Of a stretch of DNA of 34,716 nucleotides, positions 15,461-23,919 are shown piece after piece. Numbering within the stretch: the stretch's first letter is position 1; each line of letters begins with the position of its first letter. Source of the DNA: Clostridia bacterium (lineage in GTDB: Bacteria > Bacillota > Clostridia > UBA1212); assembly GCA_017625675.1 (NCBI GenBank), contig JAGAKK010000019.1, forward strand, positions 1-34,716. Direction: 5' to 3'. The notes under the pieces were generated by a model. That model worked only from the letters and a program-made list of their open reading frames with translations. It was not told the DNA's origin and did no database searches. The position numbers and the translations under genes were made by a program.

Positions 15461-17680
15461 TCAAATTCCGGGGCCGTAATAATATCCTGCCCTTCCGACA
15501 GGAGCAGCGTCCCCCGTCTTATAGAAGCCGAAAACGTCACCCTCCGTACAGTTGTCACTCCATTTGAAATTAACTGAAGCAATGCCGCTTATTCCAAGAT
15601 CCGACTTTGGAATTTTCACCATCATCATATCGTCATACACTCTGTATGCGACCTGACTTACCGGCGTAACGCGGTATTCTGCTCCGTCAGCCAGCTTGCC
15701 AAGAAACAACTTTCCGTTTTGGGGCGCCTTGTAGTTTAAAACGTAATTATATCCGTTCCAGCCCTTTGACTTAAAGGTTGAAATAAATAAATTCATCCAG
15801 TTATTGCCCTCAGGCGTAGTAATCTTGTCAACGGTCTTTACAAAAAAGTACAAGTACTTATCGTCCTCAGTTACCTTCATCTCTGCAATATCATTTCTGC
15901 CGGAGCTGTCCTTGTATACTTCATTGCCAAAGCCCGCTTTATTCCGGTCAACGGTATCGTTAGTATAGTCCTTATAATACGCTTTTACGTCATTCCACTG
16001 AGAAAAGCCTTTGTTAACGTCAATGGAAACTGCATTTCTCTCAACGATTCCGTCAGTCCCTTTAAATTTACGTATATAGGATATCATCTGCATATAGTAG
16101 TTGTCGCCGTAGCCTCCCTCCATAGGCTCCGCATCACGGCTGGTATTAACGTCTGCGCAATCCACGAAAAAGATTGCACCGGTATCTCCCACAGGCTGTC
16201 TCTGGGCAACCCACTCATTCCATCCGGTAATTGTAATGATTTCAGGGTCTTGCTTCAAAGCCCACTCCCATTGCTCCGCAAAATTATAGCCGTAAAGGTA
16301 TGCATCCTTTGACGTATCATTGGCCCCGTCGTGCCAGCTTCTGGTGTGGTCATTAGCGCCGTACCACGCTGTATAACTGAATATTCCGGAGGACAAATGT
16401 TGTGCAATGGAAACGTTACACACCTCTTTTCTGCCGTTCATTCCGTAAACTGCGCTGCCGGTGAGATTTCTTCCGAATTCCATCCAAGGGAAGCCGTCGC
16501 TTTTCTTAGCTTCATTGGGCCATTGGCTGGCTTTTATTCTGAAAAACGACTTTACGCCCGTTCTCAATGCCGGATCATTCGACTTTCCTATTATCAAGGG
16601 CTTTCCGTCCCAATAAAACCACAGATGTGAATACTGAGGGTATCTCGCATATACCTCGTCATAAATTCTGTTCATAGTGTCGCCGGAATCGGTATTGGTA
16701 TAAAAAACTATCTGAGGAACGTCCCAGCCCTGCTTTGAATACTCGTCTAAAATCTTCAGCATTTTCACCGCAGAAGAACTGTATGTAAATGTATTCGTAG
16801 CGTCAAAGAAAAGAAAATCAATATCAGCATCCGTGAGCATCTGAACGTGTTTTCTCATTACCCACTCGTCACTTTGCAGGTAATAGCCAAACATCGGCTT
16901 TCCCCAGAAATGATGCTCCCCTACGTTGCCGCCGCCTGCTTTCAGCCAGGCCTTTTCAGATTTAAGAGCGCCGGGAACCTTTGAAATGATTGAATTGTCG
17001 TAAAGGGCGGTACCGTGCTCCCCTGCCCAGAAAAAATAAAAGATTCCAACGTATTTGTTTTTCTTCTTTGAAGTAGTCTGGCTCGGCTTTGTAATCACAC
17101 GCCCCAAGGTATCCGTAGCATTAAGCGCGCTTGGTTTATACTCAACGGAATTTACGTAATTATCCGTTATTGCAGTAGGTTTAGCGGTCGGTACGGCTGT
17201 CGGTACGGCAGTGGGCTTTGATGTAGGTACGGAAGTCGGCCTCATGGTGGGTGTGGCGGTAGGCTTCGCCGTGGGAGCAATAGTTATCAAAGGATAATAA
17301 CCTGTAGGTCTTACAACAGGCGTATATGTAAATACACCGGGAGTTATGCTTCCGGGCATATCCGTAAGAAATTCTGTATTAAAATCTGTAGGAACGGCTG
17401 TAGGCGTATGTGTAAATACAACAGACGTTCCGCTTTCAGGTTTTTTTGTAAACACGATTTGCGTTTCATTCCCGGGTGTTTCCGGAATAATCTCCGTGTT
17501 AAAATCCGTGGGCTTGTCCGAGGGAATATCTGTAAAGCTTAGTGTAGGTACATCTGTAAAACTGAATGTAGGCGCCTCCGTAAACGTAACCTCCGGAGCA
17601 CTCTTGCCTTTACAACAGACAAGGGACAGTATTGCACAGATAACTATTATCGCAGAAAAAAGACGCTGGGAACGTTTCAT
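15461..17680 (-). CDS. Stalked paralogue of the GH99/WbsX-like, CBM9-like lipoprotein
   Basis: Same architecture as the downstream neighbour, with the two proteins near-identical over long stretches (WVMRKHVQMLTDADIDFLFFD, FAEQWEWALKQDP, and the shared end GRAGYYYGPGI). The difference is residues about 28-171, a Thr/Pro-rich stalk. Its outer part contains two copies of a unit that begins PTDFNTE and runs about 28 residues; its inner part is a PTAxPT-type repeat. This would lift the enzyme away from the membrane through the wall. The signal peptide ends LSLVCC (C22/C23), a lipoprotein-like but atypical lipobox. The 739-residue gene has a GAGGTGAGGC ribosome site and its own promoter overlapping an inverted repeat. 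WNEW is conserved (ITGWNEWVAQRQ). Substrate unknown. Confidence 0.75.
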   Translation of the reverse strand: MKRSQRLFSAIIVICAILSLVCCKGKSAPEVTFTEAPTFSFTDVPTLSFTDIPSDKPTDFNTEIIPETPGNETQIVFTKKPESGTSVVFTHTPTAVPTDFNTEFLTDMPGSITPGVFTYTPVVRPTGYYPLITIAPTAKPTATPTMRPTSVPTSKPTAVPTAVPTAKPTAITDNYVNSVEYKPSALNATDTLGRVITKPSQTTSKKKNKYVGIFYFFWAGEHGTALYDNSIISKVPGALKSEKAWLKAGGGNVGEHHFWGKPMFGYYLQSDEWVMRKHVQMLTDADIDFLFFDATNTFTYSSSAVKMLKILDEYSKQGWDVPQIVFYTNTDSGDTMNRIYDEVYARYPQYSHLWFYWDGKPLIIGKSNDPALRTGVKSFFRIKASQWPNEAKKSDGFPWMEFGRNLTGSAVYGMNGRKEVCNVSIAQHLSSGIFSYTAWYGANDHTRSWHDGANDTSKDAYLYGYNFAEQWEWALKQDPEIITITGWNEWVAQRQPVGDTGAIFFVDCADVNTSRDAEPMEGGYGDNYYMQMISYIRKFKGTDGIVERNAVSIDVNKGFSQWNDVKAYYKDYTNDTVDRNKAGFGNEVYKDSSGRNDIAEMKVTEDDKYLYFFVKTVDKITTPEGNNWMNLFISTFKSKGWNGYNYVLNYKAPQNGKLFLGKLADGAEYRVTPVSQVAYRVYDDMMMVKIPKSDLGISGIASVNFKWSDNCTEGDVFGFYKTGDAAPVGRAGYYYGPGI
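17167..17599 (-). repeat. Pro/Thr-rich stalk repeats inside the lipoprotein gene
   Basis: Encodes residues about 28-171. From 17167 to about 17285 the DNA repeats a degenerate unit for PTAxPT/PTSxPT; from 17285 to 17599 it repeats larger units rich in FT, TP and PTDFNTE. Such tracts can change length by slippage, which would alter how far the enzyme reaches. Confidence 0.7.
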
Positions 17681-17712
17681 GCCTCACCTCAGATTAGTAA
17701 ATCGCTTTCTAT

Positions 17713-17753
17713 ATACTAACATAGCGGAGCCCTTATTTCAAGAGCTCCGCTAT
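17713..17753 (-). promoter_or_regulatory. Promoter overlapping a 10-base inverted repeat
   Basis: Minus strand: -35 TTGAAA (17736-17741), 17-base spacer, -10 TAGTAT (17713-17718). The -35 lies in the loop of a perfect 10-base inverted repeat, ATAGCGGAGC (17721-17730) and GCTCCGCTAT (17744-17753). No T-run follows the repeat on either strand, so an operator is more likely than a terminator, though a terminator for the upstream DUF1836 gene is not excluded. Confidence 0.5.
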
Positions 17754-17794
17754 CTTCTGCGTTATTAAAAATTATTATTAAAAGCACCTGTTTT

Positions 17795-18433
17795 TCACTC
17801 TGCTGTCTGGTCGTTTTTCGCCTTGGCAGCCTTTTGTTTTTTTTCCTTTTTCACAGGCTTTTCGGCCTCCTCTGTTACATTCTTGGTCTCAGAGCGCTCC
17901 TGACCTGCAATATAGAGTAATCTTTCGCAAACCAATTTGTTTGCATAGCTTATAATTGCATATTTAAGAGCAATTCTGCCGATGTCATTGGCATTAACGT
18001 TTTCGTCTGCCACCTTGGCAAAGTCGATTTCTCCAAGAGTCTGCTCAAGAATGTCCAGATACTCTCCGTAAAAAGTCTGTATATCCGAAGCCTCCACGTT
18101 GTAGGAAATAAGATGCTTTGTATCGCTGACAGAAAGCACCTGTTTAAGAGTCTGAATAGCGGTAAGATATGCAAGATGCTCCCTTCCGTATCGCTTTCCG
18201 TGAGCGCCGGGCATAGTGCCGCTCTTTACGTAGTTACTCACCATAGATGCGGTAAGTGTATCCGTAGGATCAATCTCTACCCCTTGCCTTGGCATATACC
18301 TTAAAACCTGATCCATATAAAGGTCAATGTCAGGAAGGGCATCCCAGGGAAGAGGCTTAATTTCAGCCACGCCGTCATTCATAGACTTCAATTTTTCAAA
18401 AAGAGTATCACCGGTTATTTTCTCTTCAGACAT
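17795..18433 (-). CDS. DUF1836 domain protein, putative DNA-binding regulator
   Basis: Member of the DUF1836 family of Firmicutes, with a MerR-like helix-turn-helix but no settled function. The 212-residue form (ATG at 18431-18433 with GGAAGGAG upstream; the frame stays open 12 codons further but without a ribosome site) shows PLPWDALPDIDLYMDQVLRYM (28-48), the family's signature opening, then TLTASMVSNYVKSGTMPGAHGKRY (about 59-82) as the likely DNA-binding helices, and a helical C-terminal part. The last 30 residues are a Lys/Glu/Ala-rich disordered tail. It is separated by about 115 bases from the stalked lipoprotein gene downstream and could be its regulator, which is inference from position. 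Confidence 0.8.
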   Translation of the reverse strand: MSEEKITGDTLFEKLKSMNDGVAEIKPLPWDALPDIDLYMDQVLRYMPRQGVEIDPTDTLTASMVSNYVKSGTMPGAHGKRYGREHLAYLTAIQTLKQVLSVSDTKHLISYNVEASDIQTFYGEYLDILEQTLGEIDFAKVADENVNANDIGRIALKYAIISYANKLVCERLLYIAGQERSETKNVTEEAEKPVKKEKKQKAAKAKNDQTAE

Positions 18434-18520
18434 AAAAAACTCCTTCCGCAAGCGGCTGTGCGCAATCACAATGTTATCATTAACGATTTTAACACAGCCA
18501 CCCGCCGAAAGTCAATAATC

Positions 18521-18541
18521 ATTACCGCCTAAAACGGTAAT
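18521..18541 (-). terminator. Weak hairpin after the DUF11 gene
   Basis: ATTACCG (18521-18527) and CGGTAAT (18535-18541) form a 7-base stem with a 7-base loop, 11 bases after the DUF11 stop on the minus strand. The following bases GATTATTG are only partly T-rich, so terminator function is uncertain. Confidence 0.4.
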
Positions 18542-18552
18542 AAATAACTTAT

Positions 18553-19404
18553 TCAGACAGTGCCCGTCACAACGAGGGTTACGCTTCCGGGAGTTACCGT
18601 ATAGGTGCCGTCTGCGTTTTGCGTATAGGTTGCCGCAGGAACGGTGATATTGCCGGCTGTGGTGGCAAACACACCTGTGGTCTGATCATAAGTATACTGG
18701 TTTCCTGCTGTCCAGACAGTTCCCTCGTAGGTTGCCGTGACATTTCCGAGAACAGGGTCAAATGTATCCGTAAGAATTACGTTATCAGTTGCATCGGCAG
18801 GGGTATTGCCGTAGTTCTGGATAACAAAGGTGTAAGTAAGGGTGCCGTTTTCAGTTACCGGAACAGGGCTGATGCTCTTGGTGATAGAAAGAACGGGGTC
18901 GTCAGATGCGGTAATGACGGACGTTGCCGTAAAGGGTGTAAATCCTGCGCCGCTGACAGCAATCGTATTTGTAATTGTAGAGCCTGTTGCAAGAGGCGCA
19001 AATGCATTCGTTACAGTGTCGTATACAATAGTGGCGTTGCCGTTTGCAGGAACACTGATCCCTGTGAAAGAAACTGAATTGCCGGTCTGTGTAACGCCGG
19101 GAGCTGCCTGAGGCACACCGTTAATAAAGTAAAGCACGTTGCCGTCTACGTAAGTAAGCGGATAATAGGTTTCTGTGCCTACTGCGTAAGCGCCTAAATT
19201 GTCAGTGACAGTAATGCCGTTGTATGCCGTATCGCCTGAATTTACGATATTTACAACGTAAGTCACATTGCCGTTTGAAGTGTATTCCGAGGGCACTGCC
19301 GTTTTCGTGGCAGAAAGCACCTCAATTATCTCGCCCACCGCAACGTTGGAATTTGTAACAACGTTGTTATATGTAAGCTGAGCCTGATTTGTAAATGTTG
19401 CCAT
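18553..19404 (-). CDS. DUF11 repeat protein without signal peptide, possible surface or spore-layer protein
   Basis: A 283-residue beta-rich protein made of two or more DUF11-type Ig-like repeats: residues about 28-160 (ATKTAVPSEYTSNGNVTYVV, DTAYNGITVTDNLG) and about 170-283 (SITKSISPVPVTENGTLTYTF, DATDNVILTDTFDP). Composition is Thr/Val/Asn-rich with almost no Cys and few Lys, like exported or surface proteins. There is, however, no signal peptide, membrane anchor or sorting motif: translation starts MATFTNQAQLTYNN at an ATG with an AGGAGG site 6-8 bases ahead. Signal-less DUF11 proteins occur in spore-forming Firmicutes, and spore coat or exosporium proteins need no secretion, so a spore-layer role is a reasonable inference but unproven. 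Non-classical export is the alternative. Confidence 0.75.
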   Translation of the reverse strand: MATFTNQAQLTYNNVVTNSNVAVGEIIEVLSATKTAVPSEYTSNGNVTYVVNIVNSGDTAYNGITVTDNLGAYAVGTETYYPLTYVDGNVLYFINGVPQAAPGVTQTGNSVSFTGISVPANGNATIVYDTVTNAFAPLATGSTITNTIAVSGAGFTPFTATSVITASDDPVLSITKSISPVPVTENGTLTYTFVIQNYGNTPADATDNVILTDTFDPVLGNVTATYEGTVWTAGNQYTYDQTTGVFATTAGNITVPAATYTQNADGTYTVTPGSVTLVVTGTV

Positions 19405-19428
19405 ATAAACATCCTCCTGAAAATTAAA

Positions 19429-19475
19429 ATTCTATTGAAAACACCTTGGCAAAAAGCCTGTGCTCTCAATAGAAT
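19429..19475 (-). terminator. Long hairpin between dusB and the DUF11 gene
   Basis: ATTCTATTGA (19429-19438) pairs perfectly with TCAATAGAAT (19466-19475); inside, GGC (19448-19450) and GCC (19456-19458) close an AAAAA loop. On the minus strand the stem is followed by TTTAATTTTC, so it can terminate the rfbF-dusB transcript. It lies only a few bases ahead of the DUF11 ribosome site and would also form in the DUF11 leader. Confidence 0.6.
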
Positions 19476-19501
19476 ACTATGCAGAGAATATAATATTTGT
19501 T
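19473..19501 (-). promoter_or_regulatory. Possible SigK/SigE-like sporulation promoter for the DUF11 gene
   Basis: Minus strand: CATAGTATT (19473-19481) resembles the -10 CATAnnnTA of mother-cell sigma factors, with AAC (19499-19501) 17 bases upstream in the -35 position. No good SigA promoter is visible in this gap. The match is short and could be chance. Confidence 0.25.
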
Positions 19502-20534
19502 AATTAAGAAGTCCTTCTTTCAGAATTTTCAGCAGCTCCTCTTTTTTGTCAGCCTTAAACACCGCATTTTTAAGGGCGGCCGCTCCGTGCATGCCCTTGA
19601 TATACCATGCAATGTGTTTTCGCATCTCCTTGACACCGATATGTTCACCCTTAAAGGCAAGCTCTTCTTCCATGTGCCTGAGAACTGTTTCATATATAAG
19701 CTCCGGAGTTTTTTCAGTGGCAATACCCTTTGTAAGTTCTTTAAAAATCCAGGGATTCCCCAAAGCGCCTCTTCCTATCATAATTCCGTCACAACCGGTC
19801 TCACGAAACATTTCAAGAGCAGTTTCGGAGGATACCACGTCACCGCTTGCAATTACGGGAATACTTACTTTTTCTTTTACTTTACGTATTATTTCCTTGT
19901 TGCACACACCTGAGTAATACTCTTCCCGGTAGCGTCCGTGAACGGCAACAGCCTTAGCACCGCTTTCTTCTGCTACAAGAGATAATTCAACGGCATTTTC
20001 ACTTTTTTCATTGAAGCCCCGCCTCATTTTCACGGTAACCGGTATCTCTACAGCCTTTGATACTGCCTCAATGATCCTGCCTGCAAGGGCCGTGTTCTTC
20101 ATAAGGGCAGAGCCTTCCCCGTTTCCTACAACCTTTGGCACGGGACAACCCATATTGATGTCAATGGCCGCGGCTCCCATCTCTTCAAATCTTTTTGCCG
20201 CTTCTGCCATAATCTCCGGCTCTGAGCCGAATATCTGCACTGCAGCAGGCTTCTCCCTGGCGTCAAGCTCTGCAAGCTCAATACTTGCGGTGCTTCCGTA
20301 GTGCACCCCCTTGGCGCTGATCATTTCCGAATATACAAAGCCTGCCCCTTGCTCCTTACACAGCACCCGGAAGGCCCTGTCAGTAACGCCTGCAAGAGGC
20401 GCAAGGAAAATATTGTTTTCAAGCTCCAGATTTCCTAATTTAACAGGCTTTATATAATTTTTTAACGCAGAAGCAACCGACCCGCTTCGCCGGTCGGTTG
20501 CCTTATTTAACTCATCAACATTTACGTAATTCAT
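19500..20534 (-). CDS. dusB: tRNA-dihydrouridine synthase (DusB-like)
   Basis: FMN-dependent enzyme reducing uridine to dihydrouridine in tRNA D-loops. The 344-residue protein has the FMN-barrel motifs: NIFLAPLAGVTDRAFR (41-56), DINMGCPVPKVVGNGEGSAL (125-144) with catalytic C130, and VKMRRGF, then phosphate-binding IASGDV and IGRGALGNPWIF. The last 60 residues are the helical tRNA-binding domain. An oddity is the N-terminus: the first 32 residues (MNYVNVDELNKATDRRSGS...) precede the usual family start (near KLGNLELENN), and codons 12-21 form a strong hairpin in the mRNA. The ATG at 20532-20534 has GGGAGAG within the rfbA end; I found no better in-frame start downstream. It follows rfbA after 7 bases, so it is the tail of the rfb operon. 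Confidence 0.93.
   Translation of the reverse strand: MNYVNVDELNKATDRRSGSVASALKNYIKPVKLGNLELENNIFLAPLAGVTDRAFRVLCKEQGAGFVYSEMISAKGVHYGSTASIELAELDAREKPAAVQIFGSEPEIMAEAAKRFEEMGAAAIDINMGCPVPKVVGNGEGSALMKNTALAGRIIEAVSKAVEIPVTVKMRRGFNEKSENAVELSLVAEESGAKAVAVHGRYREEYYSGVCNKEIIRKVKEKVSIPVIASGDVVSSETALEMFRETGCDGIMIGRGALGNPWIFKELTKGIATEKTPELIYETVLRHMEEELAFKGEHIGVKEMRKHIAWYIKGMHGAAALKNAVFKADKKEELLKILKEGLLN
20473..20501 (-). other. GC-rich hairpin inside the dusB 5' coding region
   Basis: GCAACCGACC (20473-20482) pairs perfectly with GGTCGGTTGC (20492-20501) around a 9-base loop that can extend the stem by GC-TTC-GC. It sits about 33-60 bases into dusB as annotated. No T-run follows on the minus strand, so it is not a standard terminator. 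It could pause polymerase, stabilise RNA or damp translation. Confidence 0.6.
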
Positions 20535-20541
20535 AAAAAAA

Positions 20542-21420
20542 TTACTCTCCCAATGACAAAAGATATTGTCCGTAATCGGTCATCTTAAGTTCCTCACCTA
20601 AAGCAAGCATCTGCTCTTTTGTGATAAATCCTCTTCTCCAGGCAATCTCTTCAGGGCAGGATACGTAAAAGCCCTGTCTGCTCTGCACTGTTTCAATAAA
20701 CTCCGCAGCCTTGAGCATTCCGTGAGGTGTTCCCGTGTCAAGCCACGCAAAACCTCTGCCGAAAAGCTTTACTTTCAAGGAGCCTTCCTGAAGGTAGACG
20801 TTATTCACAGCGGTAATTTCCAGTTCTCCCCTCTTTGAAGGAGTAAGAGTCTTAGAAACGTTAACGACGCTGTTTGAATAAAAATACAATCCGGGAACAA
20901 CGTAATTGGACTTAGGGTCTGTTGGCTTCTCCTCAAGGGAAACCACGTTCTTCTCGCTGTCAAATTCAACCACACCGAATTCCTGAGGATTTTTTACCGG
21001 GTATCCGAAGATAACAGCATTGACGTCGCTGTCGTTTTTAATAAGCGCCATTGCCTCGCGAAGCTTTGCAGTAAGGTCCTGACCGTAAAATACGTTGTCG
21101 CCGAGAATAAGACACACATCGTCATTACCGATAAATTCCTCACCGATAATAAACGCCTCGGCAAGCCCCTTTGGCTCTGCCTGCTCCGCATAGGAGATAG
21201 CAAGGCCGAGTCTGCTTCCGTCACCTAAAAGTTTGCGGTAATGTCCGAGGTCAGAGGGTGTGGAAATAACGAGTATATCCTTTATTCCCGCAAGCATAAG
21301 CACAGACAGAGGATAATATATCATTGGTTTATCGTAAAGCGGCAATAATTGCTTCGATATAACCTGAGTCATAGGATAAAGTCTGGTGCCCTTGCCGCCT
21401 GCAAGAATTATGCCTTTCAT
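20542..21420 (-). CDS. rfbA: Glucose-1-phosphate thymidylyltransferase
   Basis: Forms dTDP-glucose from dTTP and glucose-1-phosphate, the entry step to dTDP-rhamnose and other dTDP-deoxysugars. The 292-residue protein has the nucleotidyltransferase signature [16 protein letters not shown] (3-18), [26 protein letters not shown], and [12 protein letters not shown], all standard for RfbA/RmlA, with normal length. The ATG overlaps the rfbH stop by 4 bases (ATGA), so it is translated with the CDP-sugar genes. It is unusual that rfbB, rfbC and rfbD, the rest of the dTDP-rhamnose route, are not beside it. They may lie elsewhere, or the dTDP-glucose may feed another dTDP-sugar such as the Fuc4NAc-type donor expected for a GT56 enzyme. 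Confidence 0.96.
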   Translation of the reverse strand: MKGIILAGGKGTRLYPMTQVISKQLLPLYDKPMIYYPLSVLMLAGIKDILVISTPSDLGHYRKLLGDGSRLGLAISYAEQAEPKGLAEAFIIGEEFIGNDDVCLILGDNVFYGQDLTAKLREAMALIKNDSDVNAVIFGYPVKNPQEFGVVEFDSEKNVVSLEEKPTDPKSNYVVPGLYFYSNSVVNVSKTLTPSKRGELEITAVNNVYLQEGSLKVKLFGRGFAWLDTGTPHGMLKAAEFIETVQSRQGFYVSCPEEIAWRRGFITKEQMLALGEELKMTDYGQYLLSLGE

Positions 21421-22781
21421 GCCTTCAATGCCTCAACGATCTTCTTCGCCATGTAATCAATCATTTCATCAGTCATTCCGGGATATACGCCTACCCAGAA
21501 CGTATCATTCATAATGCGGTCTGTGTTCTTAAGCTCGCCAACCACGCGGTAACCCTCGCCGCTTGCACGCATCTCGTCAAAGCAAGGATGCTTGATAAGA
21601 TTTCCTGCAAAAAGCATTCTGGTCTGAACACCGTTGTTCTCAAGATACTGAACGACCTTATTTCTCTCAGTACCCTCACAGCAAGTGATAAGGAAACCGA
21701 ACCAGCTGGGGTCTGAATTTTCGCAAGCCTCGGGAAGAATGAGCTTGTCCTCAAGACCGTTTGCCTTAAGACCTTCCATAATTCCTGCCTTAAGTCTCTT
21801 GAAGTTCACCTTTCTTCTCTCAACGAATGAAGGGAATTTCTTGAGCTGAGCGCAGCCTACCGCAGCCTGCATATCAGTAGCCTTAAGGTTGTATCCGAAG
21901 TGTGAATATACGTACTTGTGATCGTATCCCAGAGGAAGCTCTCCGTACTGTCTGTCAAATCTGTGCTTGCAGATATTGTCGCAGCCGGAAGGACATACGC
22001 AGTCTCTTCCCCAGTCTCTCATAGAGCGGGCAATCTTATTAAGAAGAGGATTGTTTGTATAAACAGCGCCGCCCTCGCCCATAGTCATGTGGTGAGGAGG
22101 ATAGAAGCTGGAGGTTCCGATATCACCGATTGCGCCTGTAAACTTCTCTTCGCCGTCAATAGTATACTTAGAACCGAGAGCATCACAGTTGTCCTCAATG
22201 AGCCAGAGGTTATGCTTTTCGCAGAACGCCTTAACAGCCTTCAGGTCAAAAGGATTGCCCAATGTGTGAGCCGCCATTACAACCTTGGTCTTAGGAGAAA
22301 GAGCCTCTTCAAGCTTCTCAACGTCAATGTTGTACTGAGGAATGGTAACGTCAACGAATACGGGAACAACACCGTACTGTACTGCAGGAGCTACTGTTGT
22401 AGGGAAACCTGCTGCTACGGTAATCATTTCATCACCGGGCATAACTCTTCTGTCTCCGAGAAGAGGAGATGTGAGAGTCATAAATGCAAGAAGGTTTGCA
22501 GAAGAACCTGAGTTTACCAAGGAGCAATATTTCACTCCGAGATACTCTGCAAACTCTTTTTCAAATATATCGGTATATCTTCCTGCAGTAAGCCAGAACT
22601 CAAGAGAGCTGTCCACAAGATTTACCATCTCGTCGCTGTCGTAAACTCTGGATGCATAAGGAATTCTCTGGCCCTCTTTATAAGGAGCCTTCTTATGAAA
22701 CGTGTCGCAATATTCTTTAACTGATGCAAGGATCTGTTCCTTTGCCTGTGCTTCTGTCATATCTTTAAACAAAATAGTCAT
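21417..22781 (-). CDS. rfbH: CDP-4-keto-6-deoxy-glucose 3-dehydrase (E1, RfbH/DdhC)
   Basis: PMP- and iron-sulfur-dependent dehydrase that removes the C3 hydroxyl of CDP-4-keto-6-deoxy-D-glucose, the key step to 3,6-dideoxyhexoses. The 454-residue protein shows the aspartate-aminotransferase fold with the diagnostic change: [15 protein letters not shown] (224-238) has His (H230/H231) where aminotransferases have the PLP-binding Lys. It also has the [2Fe-2S] ligands C261, C263 and C271 (C-x-C-x7-C) with C199 as the likely fourth. Both features separate it from ordinary sugar aminotransferases. The reaction normally needs a reductase partner (E3, DdhD), which is not in this window. Overlaps both neighbours by 4 bases (ATGA at each end). 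Confidence 0.95.
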   Translation of the reverse strand: MTILFKDMTEAQAKEQILASVKEYCDTFHKKAPYKEGQRIPYASRVYDSDEMVNLVDSSLEFWLTAGRYTDIFEKEFAEYLGVKYCSLVNSGSSANLLAFMTLTSPLLGDRRVMPGDEMITVAAGFPTTVAPAVQYGVVPVFVDVTIPQYNIDVEKLEEALSPKTKVVMAAHTLGNPFDLKAVKAFCEKHNLWLIEDNCDALGSKYTIDGEEKFTGAIGDIGTSSFYPPHHMTMGEGGAVYTNNPLLNKIARSMRDWGRDCVCPSGCDNICKHRFDRQYGELPLGYDHKYVYSHFGYNLKATDMQAAVGCAQLKKFPSFVERRKVNFKRLKAGIMEGLKANGLEDKLILPEACENSDPSWFGFLITCCEGTERNKVVQYLENNGVQTRMLFAGNLIKHPCFDEMRASGEGYRVVGELKNTDRIMNDTFWVGVYPGMTDEMIDYMAKKIVEALKA

Positions 22782-23875
22782 CCCTTTCTGTTTTTAAATT
22801 CTTCAATCTGTTTCGTCATACATTCTGCAATATCGCCTTTTGCAAGATAGCACTTAGTCCACTCAACGGTTTTTGCCACTGCAGTTCCGATATTCCAGGT
22901 AGGCTTCCAACCAAATACTCTCTTGATCTTAGAACAATCAAGCTTAAGGAAGTTCGCCTCGTGAGGGCCGCCCATATAGCGGTTTTCCCATGTAAGACCC
23001 TCCTGCCAGTTATCACAGAAGAGAGTAACTATATCCTTCGTGGTAACACAGTCGATCTCATCAGGACCTACGTTATAATATCCCTGAACGGACGCCTGCT
23101 CGTACTGCTCCTTTGCAATCATAAGATATGCAAAAACAGGCTCCAAAACGTGCTCGTAAGGTCTTGTAGAGTGAGGATTTCTCACAATGATAACCTCGCC
23201 CTTCTCAGCCGCCCTTACACAGTCAGGCACGATTCTGTCATTTGCAAAATCACCGCCGCCAATAACGTTTCCGGCTCTTGCTGTAGACACCGCAATGTCT
23301 CTCTCAGCAAAAAATGAATTTTTATAGCTGTGAGTAACAAGCTCGGAACAGGACTTGCTGTTTGAATAAGGGTCAAAGCCGTCAAGCTTCTCGTCCTCTC
23401 TGTAGCCCCACTCCCACTCGTTGTTCTGGTAAACCTTGTCCGTGGTGACGTTAAGCATAGACTTCACGCAGGGAGAAAGTCTCACGCACTCCATAATGTT
23501 CACAGTACCCATAACGTTAGTCTCGTACGTATAAACGGGATCCTTGTATGAATCACGCACGATAGGCTGAGCCGCAAGGTGCAGAACTATCTCAGGCTGA
23601 AACTCGTCAAAGCAGGCCTTAAGATGAGCAAGATCCCTTATATCTCCGATAACGGACTTACAAAGCTTATCCCCTCCGATAATCTCAAAAAGAGAGGGCT
23701 TCGTGGGAGGCTCCAATGAATAACCCATAACCTCTGCCCCTGCATCGTGCAGAACCTTAATGAGCCATGAGCCTTTGAATCCCGTGTGACCTGTAACAAG
23801 GACTTTTTTTCCTTTATAAAAACTGTAAAGTTCGTCAGCATAGCCTTTTTCTGACGCTTTAATCATTTTTTCCAT
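22778..23875 (-). CDS. rfbG: CDP-glucose 4,6-dehydratase
   Basis: NAD-dependent short-chain dehydrogenase-type enzyme turning CDP-glucose into CDP-4-keto-6-deoxyglucose. With the ATG at 23873-23875 (GGAAAGG ahead; the frame stays open 7 codons further but without a ribosome site) it has 365 residues. Seen: NAD-binding VTGHTGFKGSWL near 28-39, LHLAAQPIVRDSY, VTTDKVYQNNEW, and the active-site YSNSK (Y-x3-K). The TDKVYQN and GNVIGGGD signatures are those of CDP-glucose rather than dTDP-glucose dehydratases. The stop overlaps the rfbH start by 4 bases; the gene follows rfbF after 44 bases. Confidence 0.96.
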   Translation of the reverse strand: MEKMIKASEKGYADELYSFYKGKKVLVTGHTGFKGSWLIKVLHDAGAEVMGYSLEPPTKPSLFEIIGGDKLCKSVIGDIRDLAHLKACFDEFQPEIVLHLAAQPIVRDSYKDPVYTYETNVMGTVNIMECVRLSPCVKSMLNVTTDKVYQNNEWEWGYREDEKLDGFDPYSNSKSCSELVTHSYKNSFFAERDIAVSTARAGNVIGGGDFANDRIVPDCVRAAEKGEVIIVRNPHSTRPYEHVLEPVFAYLMIAKEQYEQASVQGYYNVGPDEIDCVTTKDIVTLFCDNWQEGLTWENRYMGGPHEANFLKLDCSKIKRVFGWKPTWNIGTAVAKTVEWTKCYLAKGDIAECMTKQIEEFKNRKG

Positions 23876-23919
23876 ATTAAATCCTTTCCAATGCACTTAT
23901 TCTGTAATACAGTAATACA

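Noticed and set aside
19429-19475. Riboswitch in front of the DUF11 gene
   Set aside because: The element is a single long hairpin of about 47 bases without a recognisable aptamer; terminator function fits better.
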